A stretch of DNA of 33,602 nucleotides from Saprolegnia diclina VS20 (lineage: Eukaryota > Oomycota > Saprolegniomycetes > Saprolegniales > Saprolegniaceae), in NCBI RefSeq assembly GCF_000281045.1, contig NW_008246114.1, forward strand, positions 200,508 to 234,109, read 5' to 3'. A program made the translations under genes and the position numbers. How positions within the stretch are numbered: position 1 is the stretch's first letter; each line of letters starts with the position of its first letter. The notes beneath the pieces are model-generated. The model searched no databases and was not told the origin of the DNA. It saw only the letters and a program-made list of their open reading frames with translations. Shown one piece after another: positions 10,440 through 21,447 of this stretch.

Positions 10440-12029
10440 TCATTGGTGGTAGAGGTGGACGGTGCTAGCGGTGCTACTCGCAATAAAACTGTCGCCGAGA
10501 TCCAAGAGAATGCGAGGCGATGCTGCGCTGTACGACGCAGTGACAAACGAAGCTTCCGACGACGACCCGTCGCGCTCGAGTACCGGGCGGCTATTGGTCC
10601 AGCGCGCATCCTCGTCAACGCTGTCGTGGCGCGGGACCATTGCAAACATGGTGGGCGGGGCACGTCCCCCTAGTGCATTGATCAGTTTTCGAAGGACCAC
10701 TGGTGCACAAGGTACCTCGCATCGAGCGCTGGGGCGTGTTGCCGCAAAAGCAGTAGGTACATAGCCGAACGACCGGCGCGGTCTCGTCGTCGAGCACGGG
10801 GACCTTGTACGCTTGAATGCAGCGCCGACAAACTATCTAGCATCCACGGACTGAGCACGAGTGCCCGCTACAAGGCGGTGGACGGACCTGGCGGCAGTGA
10901 TAGCAATGGTGCTTGCTTCGGAGAAACTGGAATTTGGTGTCGCACGACTCGCAGTATGTGATGCGGGCGCCGGACCGGTACGACGGCCGGGAAGCGCCCC
11001 CTAGTAATAAGGCCGGGAGCCGTTTCAGCGCCAAATGGGGCTCGAGGTTGAGCATCTATGATTTTCCATGAGTTCGATACTGGGGTGTAGAGAGGTGTGT
11101 GTACCTGGCCCACCATGCGCTCACACACTTTGAGGTTGAAGAATTTCGGAGTCAACCCCGGGTCGCCAATGACGTAAGCAAAGTAGTGGTCAAAGAGTCC
11201 AGGGACGCTGGTCTCGAGAAAGACGTGCCCCGACTAGACACAAACTATGAGACAATCGTGATGTGTGTAACCGTCAGATCTGACGGTTTCCAAAATGTAA
11301 CCGTACCCGGACAAAGCTGGACCGCACAATGCTATGCGACTGGCGCAGCGACGGGCAGCAGTCCAGTGCGATCGAGTGGATTGCGCGCACAAAGCCGCGG
11401 CGACGTCGGCCGGTGGCCTTGTCGTCAAAGGTAATCGTGTCGAGCACCTGTCGGAAAACCGTTTTTGTCTATACAAACATTGAAAATGGTACTAAATACC
11501 TCGAGAAAGCACGAATCGCGCTTGAGCGTGATCGCCGACGAGATGAACGGACACGCAATCACACTCCATTGGACGCCGGCATGCATGGGCGAGGTCGTCG
11601 CTCCGGGCGCCGACAAGTTGTACAACGTCTGCCGGTCCACAACGGCTTGGCCAAGGACTTTGCCGTACGTGCGGACTTTGTCGTCCGAGTTTAAATGAAA
11701 AAAATCATACAACTCGTCGTACGACGCCTTGATCTGCGACGACCCCGTGATGCCATAGTGCTCGGGCGCGTAAATGTCAGTGCCCGCGTGCAACTATTGC
11801 AAGAGACACCTTCGTTTCACAACTCTAGATACTCGAGTATCGACGATACCTGCGCACGCCGCTTCGTAAAAGCGTTGACGAGGACTTTGGTCGGCGGCGC
11901 CCGCGCCATGGTGACCGCGTTGAGCACCGTGTCGTGGCAGAGGCGCTCGGCCTGCGCCAAGAGGGTTCCATGATCGCCCGGCGAGAGCGGCGGGCACGTG
12001 AAAAAGTCCCTCGGCAGCGGCAGCGACAT
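10440..12029 (-). CDS. START-like/FYVE-type zinc finger protein, gene E
   Basis: Seven exons, 420 aa: 11850..12029, 11500..11793, 11307..11447, 11105..11233, 10888..11055, 10716..10836, 10440..10669. It starts MSLPLPRDFFTCPPL; the START-like part has VDRQTLYNL, KRDSCFLE, LDCCPSLRQSH and SGHVFLETS. This copy has the most FYVE-like finger: cysteines at about 283, 286, 299, 302, 307, 310, 330 and 333, with SKHHCYHC retaining the paired histidines, and VRLC resembling the RVC motif. The WxxD motif and the flanking arginines are absent. The last exon encodes a Ser/Ala-rich tail with no known domain. It is the first gene of the head-to-tail array. Intron 3 contains a perfect 20-bp palindrome. All intron phases match gene D. 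Confidence 0.87.
11269..11288. repeat. perfect 20-bp palindrome in intron 3 of gene E
   Basis: Two 10-nt arms, AACCGTCAGA and its exact reverse complement, abut with no spacer. It lies inside intron 3 of gene E (11234-11306). It could be a protein-binding site or an RNA hairpin, or chance; the corresponding introns of B, C and D lack it. Confidence 0.7.
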
Positions 12030-12179
12030 GGTAAATTCGCAAGTGATCGTCCATGACGACAAATGGCGTTGTCCACGATGGCAGACAAAAATCGTGTGTG
12101 ATAGCAGCAGTCACGCTTGCGAACTTCAGGTGCGCGAAGTTCAAAATATGATGTTACTTGAACCAAATATAAAATTAGA
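12030..12179. promoter_or_regulatory. upstream region of gene E
   Basis: About 150 bp between the ATG of gene E and the next coding-like sequence, so the promoter must be compact or overlap the neighbouring relic. I see no convincing CCAAT or TATA box. Confidence 0.3.
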
Positions 12180-13186
12180 AAAAAGGTACCAAGTGCGTGC
12201 ACTTGAGGTGCACATAACTTACGTGCGTGGGATTGGCCACACGTGGCATGATCGTGGCTGCCACGGCAGAGTACACGGTTGTACGGTTGTTGTTGGCACC
12301 TGGATTCGGCGATGACATCAAATTTTCGCCTATATCATGTTTAAGTACTCTGTCTCGTGGGTGCCAGACATTGGACTGCCACAGTGGGCAGGCACCGCTC
12401 GCAAGTGCGTTGAGCAGTCCAGTGCAGCGATGGGGAGACGCAGATAGATGTTCTCTGCGCATCTCGTCATGGGGCGACGACGACGACATCAAAAATGGCG
12501 TTTGAGTGCATTGCCACAACCAAATGTAGTGAATTTCATGTTGTGCTAGTTCTATGATGACTTGTGCTCAAGGCCCCTCAAAGCGACGAGGCAAATTTCG
12601 ACACGCGTCTCGCATCGTCGCACGCACACACGACGTCACGCGCGCGATGACTAACTAAAATTCGCCCACTGACCACACCGTAACGTTGATATGTGCGACA
12701 AAAACACTAGACATCGTCGACTCGACAAATAGCTACATTGACTCGGACTCGCGGAGGCGCGTACTGAACGCCGACAGCCGCGCTTCGTCCGACGCCGGCA
12801 CGCATGCATCGCTGGCGCCATTGTTCGAAAGGGCAGTCGCGTGCGCTACATTAGCTACTACATGTGGCCACATTCTCTGGCCTTGCTTCGAATTCACAGT
12901 CCCAAATGAGCTTTCCTCCGACCACTGCGCTCTCGCCAACTTGGGTGTTGACAAAATATGCATAGCAAGTACTACGTAGCGCATCCCCGTCAGTCCAGTC
13001 AATAGGGTCTGTCCACAGAGACCAACTGGCAACATATCTACCGCAATCCGTTAAGATGACAGTGTCCAACCACCCGGCGCGATGCACGTTCGGCGCTCCT
13101 TCATGCGAGTAAGCGAATCTCGACGAAGAAGCGGCGGTGGCACCCCACCCAACGCTCATCAACAAGACGAGTAGAGGTCCAGGCAC
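12180..13186 (-). pseudogene. fragments of an unidentified gene
   Basis: Coherent minus-strand reading begins at an ATG at 13186: MPGPLLVLLMSVGWG, then SSSRFAYSHEGAPNVHRAG, DTVILTDCGRYVASWSLW and CYAYFVNTQVGES, running to about 12860 before a stop that could be skipped by a GTAGTA donor. A second coherent block at 12180-12530 reads HPRDRVLKHDIGENLM then NNNRTTVYSAVAATIM and ends NPTH before a GTAAGT donor. No acceptor joins the two with certainty, and no downstream exon is found before gene E begins. It may be a small real gene, or the 5' part of a gene whose remainder is the relic at 9483-10290. Family not recognised. Confidence 0.35.
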
Positions 13187-13285
13187 AGCTGGTCACTGCA
13201 AACCACCGCTTTTCTTCAGCGCATCGAGAATTGTTGCTAGCTCGAAAGCGACGAGGGAGCTATCGACTCGATTCCCAAGAAGGTT

Positions 13286-16200
13286 TTAGTCGGTCGGCAA
13301 CATGGCAAACGCCTGCGGGTCGTCGTCACCACTACTTGCTTTGGAGAGAACGCTCTTGGGCGTGGCACCGCGCCGCGTTGTTGTCTCGGGTTGCTTGCCG
13401 ACAACCGTGAAATTGCCTCTGAAAAAGGGCGGTGGCAATGTCGACTGACGAAACACGTCGTCTACGCACACGGCGCTAAGAAATGATTGGCAATTCGTAG
13501 CGCAGTTGTACCATTCTGTTGGTTGTTGGCGCGCCCACCAAGCGTCATGGGCAGTTCCGAGAGCACTGTCGGTGTCTGTCGCCGTCGGTACTTGGTGCGG
13601 CGCTTGGACGGTGTCCCACTGCGCTCGGGGCTCCACCTAGTCGTTTATTGCTCGCATTGTCTACACTTTATCGTGGACCAACCGTACCCGGATGTGTGCA
13701 CGGCGCGAAGCGGCATTTCCATCTCGCCACTGGGCGGCAGGGTTGTATGGGGCCGGGATCGCACCGGGGCCATCGGGACGCCAGGTGTCGCGACGTCAAT
13801 ACCGGGAACGGCGCGCGCCCGCGCCAACGTCTCCATGGACGCAGCCACGTTGGCATACGGCGTCGACGGCGGTCTAGTCCATGTTTACACAAATAAAAAT
13901 GAAGGAAAATACGCAAACCGGCGGTAGTTGATGGGGACACCTAAGAGCGCCTGGAAGCGTTTGGATGGCTGCGCAGCGTACACTTCGGCCGCCGGTGTCT
14001 CGAGCACGAGTGCGTCACCAAAGGACATGGTGTAGTTGTCCATATACCGCCGGTGTTCGGTCGTCGGGCGCAGCTCGGGTGCGAGACACCGGCCGTCGTC
14101 CTCATCCGCGCCGGCAAAGAAAGGCTCGAACGGCGTATAGAGCTCCTTTAGAAACCCGATGCGCTCACGGCGCGCGCGCTCGGTCGCCACGGCATGCGCG
14201 GCGGCGTCTCTAGTCACGACCATTTAGCCGCAATAACCCTAACCGCAAGAGCAAGCGGTACCGGGACCGGGCGTCCTCGGCGAGCATGCCAACGCGGTTG
14301 GCGGCCATGGTTTCTGCATCGTGCCGACGCGCCTTGACTATTGCAGTGGCAATGAACCGCGTCTCGGCCTCAGCGTCGGTCATGAGCGCGCGTTCACGCA
14401 CAAGATCCGCGAGCCGCTGGCGCTCGCGATGCTCTTCGGCGTCCATGGCGGCCGTCTCTCGCTCGCGGGCAGCGTGTTGCCGCTCGAGTTCCCGCTGCGT
14501 CGCGAGTTCTACAACCTATCAGTGTTTCAAGTTGACACAACGAGATCGACCTTTTTGAAACGCGAGAATGCGCTTGAGCTCGACGGCGCGCGCGCGCTTC
14601 TCGGCCTTGCGCTCCTCTTCGCGCTCTTTCTCGGCGAGGGCGAGCGCCGCCAGCCGCTCTTCTTCCGCAATGCGAAGCCCTACAAAGATGCATCTTGGGA
14701 CGGGTCTTAAGCATATCCAGGTGCCATACGATCGAGGCGGTCCAGCTCCAATTGACGAAGCCGCTCGAGCTCGCGCACCTGGCCACCAAGATAGGTATGC
14801 GAATGTATCGAAGAAAACATGTACCTCGCGCACTTCGGCCTCTTCGTCGCCGTTGTAGAGGCCACAACCGGCGCGCCACCCGAGGCCCGCGATGGCGTAC
14901 GCATCTTGCGCGCTCGGTAGCGACGAAAAGAAGTACGATTGGGTATAGTCGCGGGCGGCGCGGACGCGGGGCGCCGGCTCCTCGACCACCTCGTCCTCAT
15001 GCTCGTCGTCCTAGCCGCCGCTAAGATAATGGTCTCCATAACAGGTACGTACCATGGACCGCCAGAGCTGCGCCGCCGCATCTTCCGACTCCATTTGCGC
15101 GCGGTTGCTCAGGAGCATCTCGTCTTCCCACTGCTGGCGCTCCTTGGCCTTGCGTTGCTTGGCGAGGGCATCGTAGTCGATTTTTTCGCGAACTTCGACA
15201 ATGGCCGGCGCTTCGAGCACGGGTTTGACCTCTTTAATTTCGATCGGCGGCGCCACAACGGGCTCGGGCTTGCTTTTCACTTCATCGACGTCGAACGCCA
15301 AGCGTGGCGCCGGAGCAATCTCATACAAAAGCGGGCGTGGCATCCGCCCGAGCTCCAGTAGCATCTGGAGCCGCAGCTGCCGCTTGAGCTTGAGCACCTG
15401 CCCAACGACAATATTGTCAATGCACGACGCATGATATCGATAGTACTTTTTGTTTGAGAAATTCGACGCGCGCCAAGTGCTCGGCGTTGGCGACTTGAAA
15501 GTACCAGTCGTGGTACACGTCACGATGCGCTTCGAGGTCTGCATCGCGGTGCAGAGGCGGTTTGCCCGGCTGATGAAAAGCCTGCAGCGCCGTGTAGAAC
15601 GCAACGTCAATGCCCACTTGCGATGCGGCGACTTTGACCTAACTCGTCGTGGATTAGGGTTGTCGACATAGCCGCAAATACCGTCTCGTCGGCCGCTGCT
15701 TCTTTTGCCTCGTGCCGCAAAAACTCCATGCGCGTTGGGTTGTTGGTCGTTGTCCACCACGTCAGAAAGGCAGCGCAGCGCTCCCGCACGAGTCCTTCGT
15801 CGTCTACATCCCAAGTGACACATTGTCAAAATTTGAATGTAAATTCAACATTTTCGTGAAACGTTTGAAAAAACACGAAAATCAGGAAAAATCAGGAAAA
15901 CATGATAAAAATGAGGAAAAAATGAGGAAATATCACGCAAAATCACGACAATGAACGTACCAAGCGCCAAGGCACTCACTTCGTCGGGCAAAATGATGTG
16001 GTGGCGCATGGCTTCCAAGCGCACGCGCACGTCGTTCATGGCGAGCGCGAGCTCTTTCTCTTGCTCGACGGTGCTCATGCTTTCCCATGGCACAAATTCG
16101 AGACGCGTGCCATCGGGAAGCGCAATCGGCTGGAAAAAGTCAAGTTCCAGCGCCACCAATTCCGGAGGCAGCACGATCTTGGGGACCGGCACCGGTCGTT

Positions 16201-17501
16201 TCAACCTACACACTCCCATTTGACGAAAACATATCAGCAAATCGACGGGCGATACCGCTGCAGCATGATCGCCGCAGCTTTCGAGGCCGCCGTCATCCGT
16301 GTGAGCTCCCGCTTCTGCAGCACTTCAAAGTCATATTTGGCTTGCTCTATTTGCTGGAGGCGTTCGCGAAGCAGCAGCGTACGCTCTTCTAAGCGCGACA
16401 TGCGCTTCGGCTCGTCGTCAGCTTCGTCCACGAGCCATTGGAGCTCGTCGACGCTTCCGGCTACGAGACCGCGTGTATACCTACCCCTCGTCAGCTCCGC
16501 CCTTGGAACTAACTACGTACCAGAGACAGAAGCGCGCCCAGCGAAAAAAGAGGGGACTCGCGTGGTTCTGGCTCTCGGCGTCCGAGGCGCGGGGCACCGC
16601 CAGACCAAGCATTTGCGTCTGCTTGACCACATCGTCATGGGAGAGCACGTACAAGAGCTCTTGTTTCAAAAACAGTTTTCGCGCCTACACGACCCAAGAC
16701 TTCAACCCGACTTGGATCCAGAAAAGGTACTACATTCGATTTGTGGAGGTACCACAATGTGTACCGGTTCCAGACCGCGCGGTCGGTCGCTGAGAGGTCC
16801 CCATCGAGGGGCGCTGTCGGCAAATCGACACAGTCCACCTCGGCGGCGTGCAGCACGGCAAGACACAAGACACTGCACTGCAACTCGACCATTTGCTGCG
16901 ACGACGAGAGGTCGACCCATGGCAGCTCGAGCATCTCAATCGAGAAGGGCTGGGGGGCCGCCACAAGTGATGCAAGGGGCGCCGAAGGAATGAGCGCCGT
17001 GCGCCGCCGTGCCTAGCCATGCAGCGGATACGTATCGGTGCTGCCATAAGATCTTACAGCGGCTTTAGTCTGCACTTGGAGCCAGAACGCCGGGCCGTTC
17101 TCGATCGTGGCGGGCCGCACAGCCACATCGACAATGTGTACCTCGGGGGGCAATGCTTCTTTGTGTTCCAATAACGTCATCAGTGGCTACACAACAGGCA
17201 TCATGAATGACTAGATGCAGGTACGTGAAGAAAGGTGCACCATTGGCAGCTGATTTTGGATTGCTGCTTTGCGAGGTCGCGCCGCCGTGTCGAGCTTGTA
17301 CGTGGGGTAGTGCATGCTTAGACTATCGCAGTGTTGGCTTGAAACGCCGTAGGCCGACACGACATTTAATCGCTTGGGTGTTGCTTCCAACGGCGGTGGC
17401 TTGGTCTTATAGGTGCGGGGGGCGCCGCGGGCGAGCGCGGGGGGCAGCCACGGGGTGTGCTTTTTGGCCTTGGTCTTGGCGCGTGATGGCGGAAAAATCA
17501 T
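13286..17501 (-). other. coiled-coil half of the large protein
   Basis: About 1118 aa if read from the ATG at 17501. It opens with a basic, Pro-rich stretch (KTKAKKHTPWLPP), then a mainly helical region of unknown family. An IQ-like motif (IMLQRYRP) falls at the end of exon 16247..16480, so calmodulin or a light chain could bind there. The span about 14262-15010 is a long Glu/Arg/Ala coiled coil (for example ERLAALALAEKEREEERK). The C-terminus is Ser/Thr/Pro-rich with a basic patch (KRRTKYRRRQ) and ends AFAMLPTD. I do not recognise a named family. All 16 internal introns are phase-consistent. Confidence 0.8.
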
Positions 17502-20500
17502 CTAGCGCCATATTAGGACCTGCATAGGATACGTAGAACAAAAGACCGGCGGTGCATTCACATCGTCGTCGTCGTCACTGTCGTCCTTGGCCGAGAGGCC
17601 ATACATGTCGGATGACGCGAGGTTCGAAGAGACCTACAAGTCTCTCGCTCAAAAGAGGAGGTGCACCCGCGTACTACCGTGTCGACGAGGGTGTGACGCG
17701 TCGTCGACCGGGGCTTCTCTTCGACGTCCATATGCAGCTCGATGATGGGCGCCGTCATTTCCACGTGCACAAAATAGTCTTTGTCTAAATAGACAATATG
17801 TCTGCAATCCCAACGAGGAGATGAACGCACCCGTGTCGGGCACGTCCGGGATTGAGGGCAAGGGCGGGGGGCGAGGTGGCGACGAGGGCGCGACGACGCT
17901 TGTTGGCGCAGACGAGTCGAGGGCGAGCGCCACGAGCGCTTTTTTCGAAGCTGGCATGACGCAGAGCTTGTCGAGGCTGTGCGGAAAGCATCCGACAAAC
18001 GTAATAGAGCCGCTACGCACAACTCAGTACTGAGAGACGCAAGTAGATGTACGGTGTGGCGGTGGCCGAGAAGAAGGTGCCGCACACGGGGTGGCTCGTC
18101 GCGATGCTTTGAAACGACAGCAAGGACGCACCGTCGAGCGACGTGCCAAAGAGCCAAAAGAGAATCGAGCCGTCTTTGGCCGACGTGGCCAACAGTGTAA
18201 ACTAAGTTGGACACATTGTCTCTCGCAAACATAGAAAGAGAGAGACAGACGTCAAGGTCGGGGGTCGCGCCGATGATTTGGTACACGTTGATGTCCGCGA
18301 TCGGTCGCGCATGGGCGTGGGCGACATGCGCCACCGCCTTCTTGGACGTACCAAAGTGCAGCGCTACAATAAGATCCCATCTCAAAATGATTCCCAAAAA
18401 GAAATATTGAGAAATACGCGTGGCCAGTGGGAGCTTCCACACTTCGACGCTGCCTTCGTCCGACCCCGCGCAAATGTAGTTCATTTCAAGGCCGCGCGCG
18501 ACGGTCAAGTGGTTGGAGAGCGTCCGGAAGCAGCCCACGAGCAGCCATTTTCGGTCCAGAAAGTCCCACTGCTTGACGTTGCCGTCGCACGAGACAGTCA
18601 CCATCGTGCTCGGCGGCGTCCCCCCCGGCGGTTTGGCCGACGCAAGAGGACTCAAAATCGCGAGCACGCTATCCATGGTCGTCGAGATACGTGGTGGATA
18701 CTTGGATATACCTGTCGGTGTGGGCCGCCATGGGCCCGAGGTACGTCGCGACGTGGTCGTGGAGCTGCCACGTATCGAGGCTCCCATCGGCATCGCCCGC
18801 AGTAAAGAGAAAGCTCTCGCTGTCAGCGGTATTGTTGGTCGCGCAAGCAAACGCACAGACACAGTCGGCAATCACACCTAGCATGGAACTATCAAGTTGA
18901 CACTCTGGACGCGAGCGCGCACCCGACGGACGCTTCAAAAGCTTCCAGCGCGTGCCGGTGATCGTAAAGAGGTCGATGGCGCCGTCCGACCAGCCGACGA
19001 CGCACTTGGCGAGGACAGGTGCATAGTCGAGAAACGTAATGATCGGGTTCGAGCCGTCTTGGATCTCAGCGCCGTCGTTGCGGTCGGTTGCGAGGGCTGA
19101 GACGGCAAGGCACGCATCCTCAAACACCTGCACGAACGCATTGCCAAAGAGCACGTAGCCTCGGCGCAAGGCCGCGCCCCGCGTCGCTTTCGTAAACCCG
19201 AAATCCTATGCCGTCAATAGTAAGAATATCAATGTATCAAGTCTACCCGCAGGTTGTACAGGCGCGTCGACGACGTGAGAAGACGCGAGGTCGACGACGG
19301 CGCGAGGACTTCGAGCTGCGCGAGTGTCCCATTCGCATGCAGGAGACTGATGTAATTCCGCGCGGCAAAGTGAAAATTGCAGTGAATTCCCGTCCAGGCG
19401 GGTGCTACCCCGAGAATCCTCTCAAATCATATCAACTTGATGCATGACGCACCCGTGTCAGTGGTCGAACGCATCGTCAGTGATGACGTAGGGAGGCCAA
19501 GGGGTGGCACGTAAAAGCTGGCGACGCTCAAGCTATACCCAGTCGCTTCGATTTGGAAGAGCGACACATGCCCTGCGCGATCGGTGACAACAAGGCTCCC
19601 AAACCCTATCACGTCAACTTGCCACGGGATCTTGTCCATATAACTATACCTGGCTTGGTGACAAAGGCCCCGTCCAAGCGCGTCCTCGACGGACTCTCGA
19701 CGACGGTCGTCAGCTGTAGCGCAACAACGTTGGCACAGACGGTCAGCGGTGTGTCTTCCACAAGAGAGGTGCCTTTGGCTGTGTCGTGGACGACCCACAC
19801 ATCAAAGCGCGCCGTCTCGTCCGCGTACACAAGCAGATGCTGCGTCGGTGGCACGTACACTAAGAAGCGTACGCTTCGATCCTCGGCGGCCTTGGGCAGT
19901 CGCCAGATAACATGGCCGGAAACAGCGTCAAACATACGAATGCTCCGGGCCGACGCTGCGAAAATACGCTGATTGTCATCGTCGACGCAGACCCGGTGCC
20001 ACACGGTACTCTAGTCGGCGGTTCCTTTGATCGGATGATGGACAAGTTGTCTGCAATACCTTGGTATCTTGGATGTGCAGTCGCTGGGGGCACTTGACAG
20101 TGTCGCGCCGGAGACTCGGATGACTCGCCGTCGGTGGGCGCAGGCGCGCCGACCATACCTTGAGGCCACCGTGCGTATCGGCCGAGAGCACTTCGTGGCG
20201 GACGCTGTTGATGACGCAGTCGAGCACGTCGCCTGAAAATATCTCGACAAAGGCAGGTTTGAGAATCGAGAGTACCGTCGGCGCAGAGAAGCGTGGCATC
20301 GTCGAGGGTGTTGGCGTTCGCACTAAGCAAGCGCACGGTCACCACGGCGGCGAACTCCCATCTCAATCGAGCGATGTACCTTAGAAATTTGCGATAAATC
20401 GACGAGCCTTTCTGACTCAAGACCAAAAACGCGTTGATCTACGCCGTTGCTTTGAGCCATTTCGTATCGGCGAGCGCCACGTACCCATTCGATATACAGG

Positions 20501-20743
20501 AGCCGAAGGAAGCGCTCGCCGTCGGCAGCAGGTAGCGTGAGGCGGCGCTACAAAAGGGCGTCGTCGTCTTCTTCGGCCTTGGCATAGCGCTGATACCTCG
20601 AGCTTTGTGCTCACGTTGGCGTAGACAACGAGGACCGACCCGTCCGTGACGGCGAGCGCGTCACCGCGTAAGTTGACGTCGCTGTCAACGATGGCCGCGA
20701 CGTCCAGCGGCGTCGTCTCGTGCAGCACAAGCGTGAGATCCAT
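13286..20743 (-). CDS. large WD40 plus coiled-coil protein (33 exons, single-gene model)
   Basis: Single-gene model of about 1946 aa. WD40 exons: 20597..20743, 20485..20547, 20380..20438, 20276..20322, 20060..20232, 19650..20010, 19453..19605, 19247..19404, 18923..19205, 18712..18877, 18418..18668, 18251..18363, 18053..18201, 17831..18012, 17678..17784, 17562..17633. Coiled-coil exons: 17241..17501, 17058..17186, 16734..17012, 16521..16684, 16247..16480, 15961..16205, 15682..15803, 15447..15638, 15053..15397, 14825..15010, 14730..14778, 14551..14679, 14262..14508, 13919..14209, 13688..13873, 13472..13636, 13286..13418. All phases agree. The join is a phase-0 intron (donor GTGAAT at 17561, acceptor GCTAG at 17502). 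Without it the WD40 frame stops at 17502-17504, touching an ATG at 17499-17501, so two separate genes would have no spacer. Propeller-plus-coil scaffolds are typical of cilia and flagella, and this organism type has flagellated zoospores; an axonemal role is inference. The weakest splice site is the GTGCAC donor at 17240. Confidence 0.72.
15804..15960 (-). repeat. long AT-rich intron with degenerate short repeats
   Basis: This 157-nt intron is about three times the local norm. On the minus strand it carries near-repeats of TTTTTCCTCA and TTTTTCCTGA. It separates exons 15961..16205 (donor GTACGT) and 15682..15803 (acceptor ATGTAG), so its borders are well supported. Confidence 0.75.
17502..20743 (-). 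other. WD40 propeller half of the large protein
   Basis: Residues 1-828 if joined; about the same length if separate. Repeated beta-propeller signatures are visible: THGGLKVW at about residue 128, IRMFDAVSGHVIW, RFDVWVVHD, HVSLFQIEATG, SDGAIDLFTI, GDADGSLDTWQL, VSCDGNVKQWDF, AGSDEGSVEVWKL and AKDGSILFWLF. That is enough for one or two seven-bladed propellers. It ends in a Pro-rich linker (PPRPPPLPS) and an acidic run (DDSDDDDD). The ATG at 20743 is the first in frame and has two CCAAT boxes just upstream. Several exons are tiny (47, 59 and 63 nt). Propellers bind partner proteins; no catalytic residues are expected. Confidence 0.85.
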
Positions 20744-21447
20744 CGTCGCTCTGTCCCGTCGAGGTCGGGAAACCGCCGATGCCGATTGGCTCGCTTAGCG
20801 CGGCGTGTGATTGGCCGAATGCATATCCTACCTCCAAACACTGACGACGAGCAGTCGACTTGACAGCATCCGCCATGTACCAACAAGTGTCCGCCGAGCG
20901 ATGAACAACGACATGTCGCTCGTCAAACGCGCTGCCATGTCATTGGTGTCCCTGCCCACGGCCTTGATGGCAGCTGGCGACCTTGCCTTTTTCGTAAGAA
21001 AATAGTGTACGAATCGCTGTTCATGAGGGTTGTTCCTTGGCTCCATTATCATGCATCAAGCGCTGGCACCGCCGCGTACGCAGGCGTCTGATGGAGCAAG
21101 CATGAACCCTCGAGCTCGTGTACGAACGGCGACTGCCATTCGCACAGCCTTCCCATCCAGACGCGTGCGCCAGACCCATTCCAGTACTACAACCACCCAC
21201 GCCCAACGGTACTTGGACGTCGGCGCACTTGTCGAGTATGCTTCTCTGTTTTGTACATAGCGTACGGCAACAAGAAGACCGCAACGACGCATGTACAGGC
21301 GCCTCCATCGCTGTTGCAAGTGCGTTCTCACACGATTTCCGGTCCAATTTGCACTTTCTTCCAACACTATTTCAGAACGAAGGCTTGTAGAGTTTGGATA
21401 TTGCTGCCCGGCCACTACGGAATCGAAGACCAAGCCAGCTCATCAAG
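20744..21447. promoter_or_regulatory. divergent intergenic region, WD40/coiled-coil gene and myosin
   Basis: About 700 bp between two ATGs pointing away from each other. Besides the CCAAT pair on the WD40 side I see no TATA box, RNA gene or repeat. Several open frames cross it on both strands without recognisable motifs. It should hold both promoters and 5' untranslated sequence. Confidence 0.55.
20785..20814 (-). promoter_or_regulatory. two CCAAT boxes upstream of the WD40/coiled-coil gene
   Basis: CCAAT on the minus strand (read as ATTGG on plus) at 20785-20789 and 20810-20814, about 42 and 67 nt before the ATG at 20743. NF-Y-type CCAAT boxes are common in eukaryotic promoters; function here is inferred from position and from similar clusters near 30.2 and 31.1 kb. 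Confidence 0.45.

Noticed and set aside
15998-16993. 331-aa plus-strand open frame
   Set aside because: It lies antisense to well-phased exons of the coiled-coil gene. GC-rich third positions there leave the opposite strand open; composition is Arg/Ser-rich with no motif.
13286-17501. Separate gene for the coiled-coil half
   Set aside because: It would leave no spacer after the WD40 stop. Kept only as an alternative to the single-gene model.
20548-20596. Very short 29-nt intron in the WD40 gene ending at GAAG
   Set aside because: It would follow a tempting alternative frame, but the 49-nt intron ending in TTTTGTAG keeps phase with all later exons and fits local intron size.
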